Shown here one piece after another: positions 1 through 5,916 of a stretch of 13,312 nt of DNA. Both the position numbers and the translations under genes were made by a program. Below the pieces are notes generated by a model. It did not search any database, had not been told where the DNA came from, and saw nothing but the letters and a program-made list of their open reading frames with translations. The stretch comes from Oscillospiraceae bacterium (GTDB lineage: Bacteria; Bacillota_A; Clostridia; Oscillospirales; Oscillospiraceae). Every line of letters begins with the position of its first letter. Positions within the stretch are counted from its first letter, which is position 1. The stretch spans positions 1 to 13,312 of the forward strand of contig JAFYLN010000045.1 of the NCBI GenBank assembly GCA_017537045.1, written 5' to 3'.

Positions 1-57
1 CGGCTGCTTGAACAATTTGAGTTAGAAATATTTGTCTAACTTTTTGGGGTCACTTCA
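1..57 (+). mobile_element. Right terminus of an IS3-family (IS150-like) insertion sequence, partial
   Basis: The plus strand ends a block with the series TTTGTCTAAC, TTTTTGGGGT and CACTTCA (31-57). Read from the other side this begins TG and continues AAGTGACCCC, then an A-run and GTTAGAC, which is the style of terminal inverted repeat I associate with IS3-family elements of the IS150 group. Frame 1 of the first 39 bases is open and stops at TAA 37-39, inside the putative inverted repeat. That is a common arrangement for the end of IS3 orfB, so bases 1-39 may be the last codons of a transposase. The sequence also contains an inverted repeat AGTTAGA/TCTAACT (20-41). The element would lie to the left of the window. 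The call rests on recalled end sequences and needs a database comparison. Confidence 0.45.
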
Positions 58-95
58 CTTCATTGCGGCCGGGCTTTTTTCCTCTTTATCATCGA

Positions 96-998
96 TTAAA
101 ACAGCTCTGTGGAAAGTCTTTCCTGAATTGCAGCGAGCTTCGCATTGACCATATCAAAGTCGGAAACCGCATCCATGATCTCGTCATAGGCTACATCCTT
201 TCCCGCGGCCATCAATTCCCGGGCCAGGTCTGCCACCTCCTGGGCATGGGCATCGTTGTGGCTGACCAGATACTTCATCATAACCAGCAACTCTTCCAAA
301 GGAGTGGCGTTTTCACTGGGGAGATGATTATGTTCTTCCTCTCCATGGGTATGGCAGTGGGTCAAACATCCGTGAGAGTGAACAGTTCCGCTGTGGGAGT
401 GCGCCAGAACATCCCGCTTGACACCACTGACCTGATACATATGCCGGTTGGAGATCACCACCTCCACATCAAAGTGGGCATCAAAGATCCGCTTCAGACT
501 TTCGGCAGACATCAAACCGTTGCTGACCTTGCCGGCGGCACCGCTGTGGTGGCCGTCAATCGCTTCACGGCTCTGTCCATGGGCAACGGTGAGTCGGCCA
601 TCTTCCTTCAGCAGTTTCGCAAGGGTTTTGATCAGACGCTTAGGATAGGGAAAATGAGGAAACGCATTGTAGACCACGATACGGTCAAACTTGCGATCAA
701 ATTTATAGTCTTCCACATCTGCGCAAATCACATGAATCTTAGGATTGTCCGCATATTTTGCTGCCGCAATTTTTGCCATTTCGGGAGAGATATCAATACC
801 CGTAACAGAAGCAACATTGCGGTTTACATAATAATCGAACATGACACCGGTACCGCAGGCCACATCCAAAATGTCCATACCCGAGCCTACCTCGGCATTG
901 TCCAGAATTCTGCCAATGATGGCATCATTCTTTACCATCTCTGCATCCCAAGAGGGAGCCCAGTGGTCAAAAAACGCAATCACATCTTTCTTTTCCAT
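96..998 (-). CDS. Class I SAM-dependent methyltransferase with His/Cys-rich metal-binding segment
   Basis: This 300-residue soluble protein should transfer a methyl group from S-adenosylmethionine; the acceptor is unknown. Motif I, ILDVACGTG (43-51), and the acidic ribose-binding strand GIDISPEM (67-74) place it in the Rossmann-fold class I family; residues 90-95 (ICADVE) fit the next motif. After the catalytic domain, residues 200-225 hold nine His and two Cys in 26 positions (HSH, HSHGC, THCHTH, HNH), a likely Ni/Co/Zn-type metal ligand cluster. A helical tail (231-300) follows, with SHNDAHAQEV near 246-255. The start at 998 has GGAGG seven bases upstream. A promoter at 1025-1053 and the terminator at 1055-1080 separate it from the chelate importer upstream, yet the neighbourhood suggests a shared metal or chelate role. 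That link is inference. Confidence 0.85.
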   Translation of the reverse strand: MEKKDVIAFFDHWAPSWDAEMVKNDAIIGRILDNAEVGSGMDILDVACGTGVMFDYYVNRNVASVTGIDISPEMAKIAAAKYADNPKIHVICADVEDYKFDRKFDRIVVYNAFPHFPYPKRLIKTLAKLLKEDGRLTVAHGQSREAIDGHHSGAAGKVSNGLMSAESLKRIFDAHFDVEVVISNRHMYQVSGVKRDVLAHSHSGTVHSHGCLTHCHTHGEEEHNHLPSENATPLEELLVMMKYLVSHNDAHAQEVADLARELMAAGKDVAYDEIMDAVSDFDMVNAKLAAIQERLSTELF

Positions 999-1024
999 GT
1001 ATGTTCCTCCAAACGATTTTGTCT

Positions 1025-1053
1025 AGCATACCACAGCTTGGACGCTCTTGCAA
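1025..1053 (-). promoter_or_regulatory. Promoter of the methyltransferase gene
   Basis: On the minus strand TTGCAA (1053-1048) and TATGCT (1030-1025) are separated by exactly 17 bases, and TGG precedes the -10, giving an extended -10 element. It lies about 27 bases before the ATG at 998. With the strong terminator just upstream, this suggests the methyltransferase is transcribed on its own. Confidence 0.6.
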
Positions 1054-1054
1054 G

Positions 1055-1080
1055 AAAAAGCCGCCAGGCGGCGGCTTTTT
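1055..1080 (-). terminator. Rho-independent terminator after the ABC importer operon
   Basis: Perfect 11-bp stem AAAAAGCCGCC / GGCGGCTTTTT with a 4-base loop, starting three bases after the stop codon of the binding-protein gene. The minus-strand transcript ends the stem in a U-run. Because both ends carry A/T runs it could also work on the plus strand. Confidence 0.9.
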
Positions 1081-1082
1081 GC

Positions 1083-2312
1083 TTAACCAAAGAAGGTTGC
1101 AGTGTCGATCTTCTGATAGCCGCCGAAGCTGCTGGGGCAGGCAAAGATGGCATCTGCCAGATCCATTCCAAAGAAAGCCTGGGTAACCTCGTTGGTCTTT
1201 GCGGTCAGATCAATGTCTGCAAAGGCTTCGGGATAGACCGTCTTGGCGATGAACCAGGTATTGATCAGGGCAATTTCGTAGTTGGTGTAGTAGGCATTAT
1301 AGGCCATTTCCAGGTAGACCTCGTTATTCTTCCATGCCTTGCAGGTATCGAACATGGTGGGGTCTTCCGCATATAGGGGCTTGATATTCTTGACTGCGGC
1401 GGCATCCATGATGATAATATCCATCTGCTCGCCCAGTTCTACGAACTTCTCTTCTTCAATGGGGCCGACACCCTGAATACCCAAACCGCTCAGCACATTC
1501 TTGACACCGGCGACTTCGAAGGAAACATAGTTTTCAGCAGTCATCAGGTGGTCAGTGGTGCCCCAGTTGCCAAGGCCGCAGATGTACACACTGGGCTTTT
1601 CTTCCTCGCTGATTTCAGCAACTCTTGCGGAAATTGCAGCAGCCTCGTCCTGAACATACTGAACCAGGGTAGCAGCCTTCTCTTCTTCAGCGAAGACCTT
1701 ACTCAGAAGTTCCATGGAACCATAGAACTTGTCATCAAAGACACCCTTGGAACCGGCGCTCAGGGTGATAACGGGAACACCCAGTTGCTCCTGCAAGGCA
1801 TCGGATTTTTCCACATCTTCAAACTCGGAAATGACTATGTCGGGGTTGCAGAAGAGGATCTTTTCTGCTTCCGCAGCCTGAGCCATAGGACCGCCAACAC
1901 CGCAGGAGGGCAGCGTGTTGAAGATTTCACCGTATGCCAGCACATAGGGACGAGCCACGGAGTCGAACATCATGGGGCGGTTTTCCAGCGTGGTATTGTC
2001 GATATCCTCCACGCCTGCAAGCAAGGCCACATCGCCGATATAGGAGTACATTCTCAGAGCACCTGCGCCGATACAGACAACGCGGGTATAGCTTCCGGGA
2101 ACAATGGTCACTTCGCGACCGATCATATCGGTAACGGTCACTTCAGCGGATTCAGCTTCTGTTTCATCAGGAATATTCTGTGCTTCTGCTTGGGCGGGTT
2201 CGGCAACAGTTTCCTTGGGTTCGGTGGGCTGCTGCGTCTTAGCGCCGCAAGCGCATAGGGACAGCAGCATTACGAATGCCAGAAAAATGATAAGCAGTTT
2301 CTTAACGTTCAT
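1083..2312 (-). CDS. ABC importer substrate-binding lipoprotein (siderophore/cobalamin/metal-chelate type)
   Basis: This 409-residue protein should capture the ligand outside the membrane and hand it to the FecCD-type permease encoded upstream. It opens with a lipoprotein signal: basic VKK, a hydrophobic stretch and a lipobox LCAC, so Cys22 is the likely lipid-modified residue (Cys20 is the alternative). An acidic Pro/Glu-rich linker (about 25-57) precedes the binding domain, which begins with TVTDMIGREVTI, the usual opening of type III helical-backbone binding proteins. The start at 2312 has GGAGG upstream. The first 11 bases overlap the end of the ATPase gene, so translation is probably coupled. 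It is last in the operon, directly before a terminator. The ligand (iron chelate, heme, cobalamin, nickel chelate) cannot be told from sequence; I see no His-rich loop in this protein. Confidence 0.85.
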   Translation of the reverse strand: MNVKKLLIIFLAFVMLLSLCACGAKTQQPTEPKETVAEPAQAEAQNIPDETEAESAEVTVTDMIGREVTIVPGSYTRVVCIGAGALRMYSYIGDVALLAGVEDIDNTTLENRPMMFDSVARPYVLAYGEIFNTLPSCGVGGPMAQAAEAEKILFCNPDIVISEFEDVEKSDALQEQLGVPVITLSAGSKGVFDDKFYGSMELLSKVFAEEEKAATLVQYVQDEAAAISARVAEISEEEKPSVYICGLGNWGTTDHLMTAENYVSFEVAGVKNVLSGLGIQGVGPIEEEKFVELGEQMDIIIMDAAAVKNIKPLYAEDPTMFDTCKAWKNNEVYLEMAYNAYYTNYEIALINTWFIAKTVYPEAFADIDLTAKTNEVTQAFFGMDLADAIFACPSSFGGYQKIDTATFFG

Positions 2313-3072
2313 TGTGGTAGCCTCCTAAAATTACTTTTTGCTTGTTTATCTGGGTAATTTTGACGTCAATATCAAAAATGTCTTTGATTACAGATTCTGT
2401 GACAATCTCTTTTCCACCGGCATATTTGACCTGCCCGTTTTTAAGGAAAAAGAACTTATCGCCAAAATAAAGTGCCTGATTCAGATCGTGCAAAGAAGAG
2501 AGAATGCTGATGTTCTTTTCCCTGGCCAGCTTCTTCGCTTCCTGAATGATCAGCTGCTCGTTGGCTATATCCAGATTGCCGGTAGGCTCGTCAAAGACCA
2601 TCAGCTTCGGCTCCTGCGCCATGGCGCGGGCAATGGCGATCTTCTGCTTTTCGCCACCGGAAAGGGCTTCGGCGCTGCGGCTTGCAAAATCCGTCAGGCC
2701 CATATCTTCCAGAATCTTTTCCACTGCAATATAGTCCTCATGACTGGCCTTCATGCCAAAGTAGGAAACTCTTCCCATCAGCACGGAGTCCAGCACGGAT
2801 AAATCACCAAAATGGATATGCTGGGGCACATAGGCGATCCGTCTCGCCCGCTCCCGGCGGTTCATCTTCAGCAAATTCTCTCCATCAAAATGAATGCTGC
2901 CGCTTTTCGGCTTCTCGATCCCCAAAATATTCTTGAACAGCGTGGTCTTACCGGAGCCATTCTTGCCGAGCAGTATACCAATTTCACCCTGCTTCAGTTC
3001 CAGGGAAGCACCGTTCAGAACAAGTCTGCCGTTTTTGCTATACGCAAATTGTAAATTATCTACTCTCAGCAT
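2302..3072 (-). CDS. ABC importer ATP-binding protein (FecE/BtuD type)
   Basis: This 256-residue cytoplasmic ATPase powers the importer. All motifs are present: Walker A GKNGSGKT (36-43), Q-loop Gln84 in YVPQ, signature LSGGE (137-141), Walker B LMVFDEP (157-163) and the H-loop His195 in SSLHDLNQ. The VPQH sequence and the length match the FecE/BtuD/FhuC group that pairs with FecCD permeases. Its ATG overlaps the permease stop codon by one base (TGATG), and AAAGGAG lies just upstream, inside the permease gene. Its own 3' end overlaps the start of the binding-protein gene by 11 bases. No catalytic residue is missing. Confidence 0.93.
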   Translation of the reverse strand: MLRVDNLQFAYSKNGRLVLNGASLELKQGEIGILLGKNGSGKTTLFKNILGIEKPKSGSIHFDGENLLKMNRRERARRIAYVPQHIHFGDLSVLDSVLMGRVSYFGMKASHEDYIAVEKILEDMGLTDFASRSAEALSGGEKQKIAIARAMAQEPKLMVFDEPTGNLDIANEQLIIQEAKKLAREKNISILSSLHDLNQALYFGDKFFFLKNGQVKYAGGKEIVTESVIKDIFDIDVKITQINKQKVILGGYHNER

Positions 3073-4133
3073 CAGTGCTTCTCCTTTCTGCTAAAAATGA
3101 TGGCAATGAAGAAAGGAGCACCCAGCAGGCTGGTGATGGCACCCACAGGCAGTGCAGAACCGCTGCCCAGGCTACGGGACATGGTATCCGCCAGCAGGAG
3201 CAGCAGACTGCCCGCCAGGCAGGATGCAGGAATCGTAACCCGATGATCCTGACCCAACAGTTTTTTGATCACATGTGGACAAATGATGCCCACAAAGCCG
3301 ATGATGCCAAGGAAGGATACGCACACGGCCGTGATGACAGAAGCCAGCAGCAGCGATGCAAAGCGAAGCCCCTCTACATTGACACCCATGGTCTTGGCGG
3401 TAGCCTCACCGCTGAGGAGGGCATTATACTTCCATGCCATTAAACAAAAAAAAGTTGTGCCAACCCAAACGGCGGCTGTCATAATGACAACCGTCCGATA
3501 GGTAGCGCGGCCCAGATCCCCAAAGCTCCAGACCACTGCTGCAGAAAGGCCCACATCAGTAGCATAGAACTGCAAAATGGTGGTCGCTGCCGTCCAGACA
3601 GAGCCGATGGCCATACCGGACAGCACCACTACATTGGGAGAAAAGGACCGCACGGTGCAAAGACCCAGAATCAGCAGTACAGAAAGTGTGGAGAAAATGA
3701 AGGCCAGCACGGAGGTTGCATAGGGATTCGCGCCTACATCAAAGTTTTGAATGTTGTTGCCGGTGGACAGGAAACCGCCAGCGAAGGCAATGATGGAAAG
3801 GTTTGCGCCAAACACCGCGGCATTGGACACGCCCAAAGTGGAGGGGGATGCCATGGTATTATTCAGAGTGGTCTGCATCACCAAACCAGATACTGCCAGA
3901 CCTGCACCTGCGATGATAGCCGCCAGCACTCTGGGTACCCGAATTTTCCAGATGATCCGGCTCTGGGCACCGGTTCCTCCTCCCAGCAATGCGTCCAACG
4001 TATCGGCAAAGGACATGCTGGACGAGCCCACAAATAAACACACAATACCGGTGACCACAACTGCCACCAGCATTGCGATAAGTACAATGGTATTTCGTTT
4101 CTGTTTCTTTTCCAGTTCCTTAATATGATTCAT
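3072..4133 (-). CDS. FecCD-family ABC importer permease
   Basis: This 353-residue polytopic membrane protein forms the translocation channel, presumably as a homodimer since only one permease is encoded. A basic N-terminus (KELEKKQKR) leads into a first membrane helix (about 15-36), and many hydrophobic segments follow, as in the roughly ten-helix BtuC/FhuB family. Family motifs are RVPRVLAAIIAGAGLAVSG (about 66-83), a later ASPSTLGVSNAA, and near the C-terminus GFVGIICPH, ADTMSR and GAPFFI. The length is typical. It is the first gene of the operon. The ATG at 4133 is preceded by an extended -10 promoter about 40 bases upstream, but only a weak ribosome site (GGAAGA) is visible. Confidence 0.92.
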   Translation of the reverse strand: MNHIKELEKKQKRNTIVLIAMLVAVVVTGIVCLFVGSSSMSFADTLDALLGGGTGAQSRIIWKIRVPRVLAAIIAGAGLAVSGLVMQTTLNNTMASPSTLGVSNAAVFGANLSIIAFAGGFLSTGNNIQNFDVGANPYATSVLAFIFSTLSVLLILGLCTVRSFSPNVVVLSGMAIGSVWTAATTILQFYATDVGLSAAVVWSFGDLGRATYRTVVIMTAAVWVGTTFFCLMAWKYNALLSGEATAKTMGVNVEGLRFASLLLASVITAVCVSFLGIIGFVGIICPHVIKKLLGQDHRVTIPASCLAGSLLLLLADTMSRSLGSGSALPVGAITSLLGAPFFIAIIFSRKEKH

Positions 4134-4155
4134 AGGGGATTCTTCCTGATTCTCT

Positions 4156-4182
4156 CACGATTTTAACTCGTGCATTATACCA
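4156..4182 (-). promoter_or_regulatory. Extended -10 promoter and adjoining inverted repeat for the ABC importer operon
   Basis: On the minus strand TGGTATAAT (4182-4174) is a perfect extended -10 hexamer about 40 bases before the permease ATG; the -35 (TTACGC, 17 bases upstream) is poor, as expected for this class. Just downstream, near the probable transcription start, lies the inverted repeat CACGA-N7-TCGTG (4156-4172), a candidate operator or 5' leader hairpin. Confidence 0.6.
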
Positions 4183-4203
4183 CTCATTCTCCCTCTGCGT
4201 AAG

Positions 4204-4215
4204 CCCCCCGGGGGG
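4204..4215. repeat. 12-bp GC palindrome (C6G6) upstream of the importer promoter
   Basis: Six C followed by six G forms a perfect palindrome 22-33 bases upstream of the extended -10 of the importer operon. It is much more GC-rich than its surroundings. The position would suit an activator or repressor site, but I know of no regulator with this exact site. Confidence 0.35.
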
Positions 4216-4316
4216 ATATTTCTTCCATAATAAACCGCTTTTCTGCGAATATCCACCCGATGGGGTTTGTATCCGCTCTTGCATACCGCTACAACAAGGG
4301 GAAAGGAGGTGTCATA

Positions 4317-4724
4317 ATGGAGAGAATGGATACGATCACACAACACATAAACTGGCTACTGAAACGCAATGACCATATTCTCATCATCGGGCTCCGCGGC
4401 TTCTATTGGAATATACGACAAATTCCGCACTATTTGTACGATATAGTACGATCTAGTAACGGCAGGTTACTTTTCCTAAGCGGAAGGTCGCGCGTTCAAA
4501 TCACGCCGGGGATGCCAGAACACCGTGACTGCAATGCAGCCACGGTGTTTTTTCGGACTTATAGGGTTCTCCTGCGGCACAGCAGAATAAGCAGGGCTGC
4601 ACCAGAAATCGCAAATGTCCAGAACGGCCAGCCAGACTGGCCGGTTTTTGGCTGTTCCGGGTTTTCCGGCTGCGACTGGGTAACCGGGCTGACTTTGGGG
4701 CTGGCATCCACATGGTACATATAA
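4317..4724 (+). CDS. Short hypothetical ORF with strong ribosome site, possibly truncated at an integration junction
   Basis: An ATG at 4317 follows AAAGGAGGTG at ideal spacing, one of the best ribosome sites in the window and on the strand opposite to the flanking genes. The first 45 or so residues (from MERMDTITQHINWLLKRN) look protein-like: an amphipathic start, then DHILIIGLRGFYW. I do not recognise the family. The frame then runs through the phased repeats, the tRNA fragment and the terminator, and into the antisense of the minor pilin gene. Everything after about 4430 is therefore unlikely to be real protein sequence. The best reading is the 5' end of a gene cut by recombination at the tRNA, or a very short peptide gene. 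The whole ORF may also be spurious. Confidence 0.25.
   Translation: MERMDTITQHINWLLKRNDHILIIGLRGFYWNIRQIPHYLYDIVRSSNGRLLFLSGRSRVQITPGMPEHRDCNAATVFFRTYRVLLRHSRISRAAPEIANVQNGQPDWPVFGCSGFSGCDWVTGLTLGLASTWYI
4436..4470 (+). repeat. 10-bp phased direct repeats next to the tRNA fragment (candidate integrase arm sites)
   Basis: GTACGAT occurs at 4436-4442 and 4446-4452, then GTAAC at 4456-4460 and its inverse GTTAC at 4466-4470. The starts are 10 bases apart, one helical turn, and the series stops exactly where tRNA-like sequence begins. This looks like a protein-binding array at a recombination site; the function is inferred. Confidence 0.35.
4471..4517 (+). tRNA. 3' fragment of tRNA-Arg(CCT), likely att site remnant
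   Basis: From T33 onward this reads as a bacterial tRNA: anticodon loop TTCCTAA (4473-4479, anticodon CCT), a 5-base variable loop AGGTC, T-arm GCGCG-TTCAAAT-CACGC (one C/A mismatch in five pairs), a 7-base acceptor strand, discriminator G and encoded CCA (4515-4517). The 5' half is missing: the sequence before the loop pairs poorly with the anticodon stem, and no partner for the acceptor strand CGGGGAT occurs at the expected place near 4441. A terminator follows two bases after CCA, as for an authentic tRNA unit. This is the picture left when an element integrates at the 3' end of a tRNA gene. The intact copy would lie outside the window, to the left if the intervening DNA is the element. 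Confidence 0.5.
4520..4553 (+). terminator. Rho-independent terminator downstream of the tRNA fragment
   Basis: Stem ACACCGTG (4520-4527) pairs with CACGGTGT (4541-4548) and runs into six T on the plus strand. It is oriented for the tRNA fragment. On the minus strand the same hairpin lies six bases past the stop codon of the minor pilin gene but lacks a U-run, so it may only protect that transcript's 3' end. Confidence 0.8.
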
Positions 4725-5173
4725 TCATCCCCTGTCCGCATGGGTACGGAAACCAGAAACGGATTGATGCATGCATAGCCCTGCGCTGCTTTATTCTGCA
4801 TCAGAAGATACAAACCCGGGTCTATGTCTTCAAAGTTGGCCGTTCCTTTTGAATTGATCCTGACTGTCGTTCCCGCAAGCTTCTCTTTTTTCACAAAGGA
4901 TGCCAGTTTCTTTGCAGTTTCATAGGCGTGAACCTTTTCAAAGGATACACCTGACGGAAGGATCTGCGCTGTTGGGGTGAAACTGTAGTTTCCGTCCTCT
5001 TCTATGATATCGCCGACACGGTAAAGCGTCAATTCCCCACCGGAAACAGGATCTCCCTGATAGTGCATGGTAACGCTGATGCTTCCCTGCCGGGTCAGAT
5101 CCGGTACTTCATGGGCTGAAACCGGCTGCACCAGCATACAGATCAGCAAACATATCAACAGTATTTTTTTCAT
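4559..5173 (-). CDS. Small sortase-dependent minor (possibly basal) pilin
   Basis: This 204-residue exported protein has a signal peptide (MKKILLICLL..., cleavage after PVSA, residue 20). One pilin-type beta domain follows (about 25-158, with SISVTMHYQG, GELTLYRVGD and DPGLYLLMQ). A C-terminal sorting signal closes it: QPKTG (174-178), a membrane segment, and the basic tail CRRRTL. QPKTG is a variant of LPXTG. Y151xxxVxxxPK160 lines up with the pilin motif WxxxVxVYPK, leaving Lys160 as a candidate linkage residue. I chose the ATG at 5173 rather than an upstream in-frame start because GGAGGAGG precedes it and it begins a proper signal peptide. The ATG overlaps the sortase stop codon (ATGA), so the two are coupled. 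Last gene of the pilus operon; its small size and different sorting signal fit a base subunit anchored to the wall. Confidence 0.82.
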   Translation of the reverse strand: MKKILLICLLICMLVQPVSAHEVPDLTRQGSISVTMHYQGDPVSGGELTLYRVGDIIEEDGNYSFTPTAQILPSGVSFEKVHAYETAKKLASFVKKEKLAGTTVRINSKGTANFEDIDPGLYLLMQNKAAQGYACINPFLVSVPMRTGDDYMYHVDASPKVSPVTQSQPENPEQPKTGQSGWPFWTFAISGAALLILLCRRRTL

Positions 5174-5859
5174 ATCATTTCCTCCTCCACGCGTTTTCCA
5201 CGTACAAGCAACCGGTGGCTGTTTACACCATAGGGGGTACATGTAACCAGTGTGCAGTAATCTTCCCCATCCACCCGGTACAACGCTTCCACATCCTGCG
5301 GTTCCACCACAAGAATCTGGTCAACCTCGTAGACCAATTCTCTGTTTAAGACCGACAGTGTAAAACGGTCGCCCTCTTTGATTCTATCCAGGTCGGTGAA
5401 TAATTTTGCACTGGGCAGACCCCGATGTGCAGAAAGCACACAATGGTTCCCCGCGCCGCCTGTGGGAAGGCTGCTTCCCTGAAGATGTCCCACAGCTTTT
5501 TGGAGAACACCCTCCGAGGTACCATGATGAATCGGAAGTTCTACCCGTATTGTCTCGATCGTAATGTAACCCATGATGCCGCTGCCATCCAGATTCAAAG
5601 CTTCTTCATATCCCGGAACCTGATCGTAATACATAAAGGGGAAGTCGATCCCGGCAATACTCTGGTTATAGCTTTCCGCTGCGGAAAATAATGCATCATA
5701 GTCTTCATCCGATAACTTCTTCTGCGCCGCAGCATACTCTACGATGGCAGCGGATGCATGCAGGGAATTCCACCAGTTGCTGACGGTCGGATACAGCATC
5801 AGGGACAATCCAACGAGGAAACATAATATCAGGAATATAGTTGGCCATGCTTTTTTCAT
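5170..5859 (-). CDS. Class C sortase (pilin polymerase)
   Basis: This 229-residue membrane-anchored transpeptidase cleaves sorting signals and joins pilins through Lys. It has one N-terminal membrane helix followed by the class C hallmark YPTVSNWWN (23-31). The catalytic residues are His145 (in SAHRGLPSA), Cys207 (in TLVTCTPYG) and Arg216 (in NSHRLLVRG). The lid region reads DFPF (72-75) instead of the usual DPF/DPW type. The protein stops at GKRVEEEMI just after the catalytic Arg, so the C-terminal membrane helix of many class C sortases is absent. I chose the ATG at 5859 (AAGGAGA six bases upstream); an in-frame ATG 12 codons earlier lies inside an intergenic hairpin. It sits between major and minor pilin genes, and no housekeeping sortase is in the window. 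Confidence 0.93.
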   Translation of the reverse strand: MKKAWPTIFLILCFLVGLSLMLYPTVSNWWNSLHASAAIVEYAAAQKKLSDEDYDALFSAAESYNQSIAGIDFPFMYYDQVPGYEEALNLDGSGIMGYITIETIRVELPIHHGTSEGVLQKAVGHLQGSSLPTGGAGNHCVLSAHRGLPSAKLFTDLDRIKEGDRFTLSVLNRELVYEVDQILVVEPQDVEALYRVDGEDYCTLVTCTPYGVNSHRLLVRGKRVEEEMI

Positions 5860-5881
5860 CGGTCTCTCCTTGCTGCTGCAT

Positions 5882-5908
5882 ATCCGGGAAGGCAAAGCCT
5901 TCCCGGAT
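5882..5908 (-). promoter_or_regulatory. Intercistronic hairpin between major pilin and sortase genes
   Basis: A perfect 12-bp stem ATCCGGGAAGGC / GCCTTCCCGGAT with a 3-base loop fills the gap between the pilin stop and the sortase ribosome site. There is no U-run after it on the minus strand, so it is not a classical terminator. It probably stabilises the pilin message or limits read-through, so that more pilin than sortase is made. Confidence 0.6.
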
Positions 5909-5916
5909 GTTACTGG

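Noticed and set aside
20..41. DtxR/MntR-like operator (AGTTAGA-N8-TCTAACT)
   Set aside because: It lies within the probable IS3-type terminal sequence, which explains it better; a loosely similar TTAGACAAA at 13026-13034 is too weak to support a regulon.
63..1376. Long plus-strand ORF (437 codons) antisense to the methyltransferase and binding-protein genes
   Set aside because: It spans two real genes, a promoter and a terminator, and its translation has no recognisable domain.
1548..2258. Plus-strand ORF antisense to the binding-protein gene
   Set aside because: Shadow frame of a clearly coding minus-strand gene; no ribosome site or domain.
4441..4517. Intact 77-base tRNA
   Set aside because: The first 30 bases do not form the acceptor, D-arm or anticodon 5' strand; only the 3' part is tRNA-like.
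4523..4534. 12-base match CCGTGACTGCAA shared with 13100-13111, as possible att direct repeats
   Set aside because: Several 12-base matches are expected by chance in 13 kb, and both copies are parts of different hairpins.
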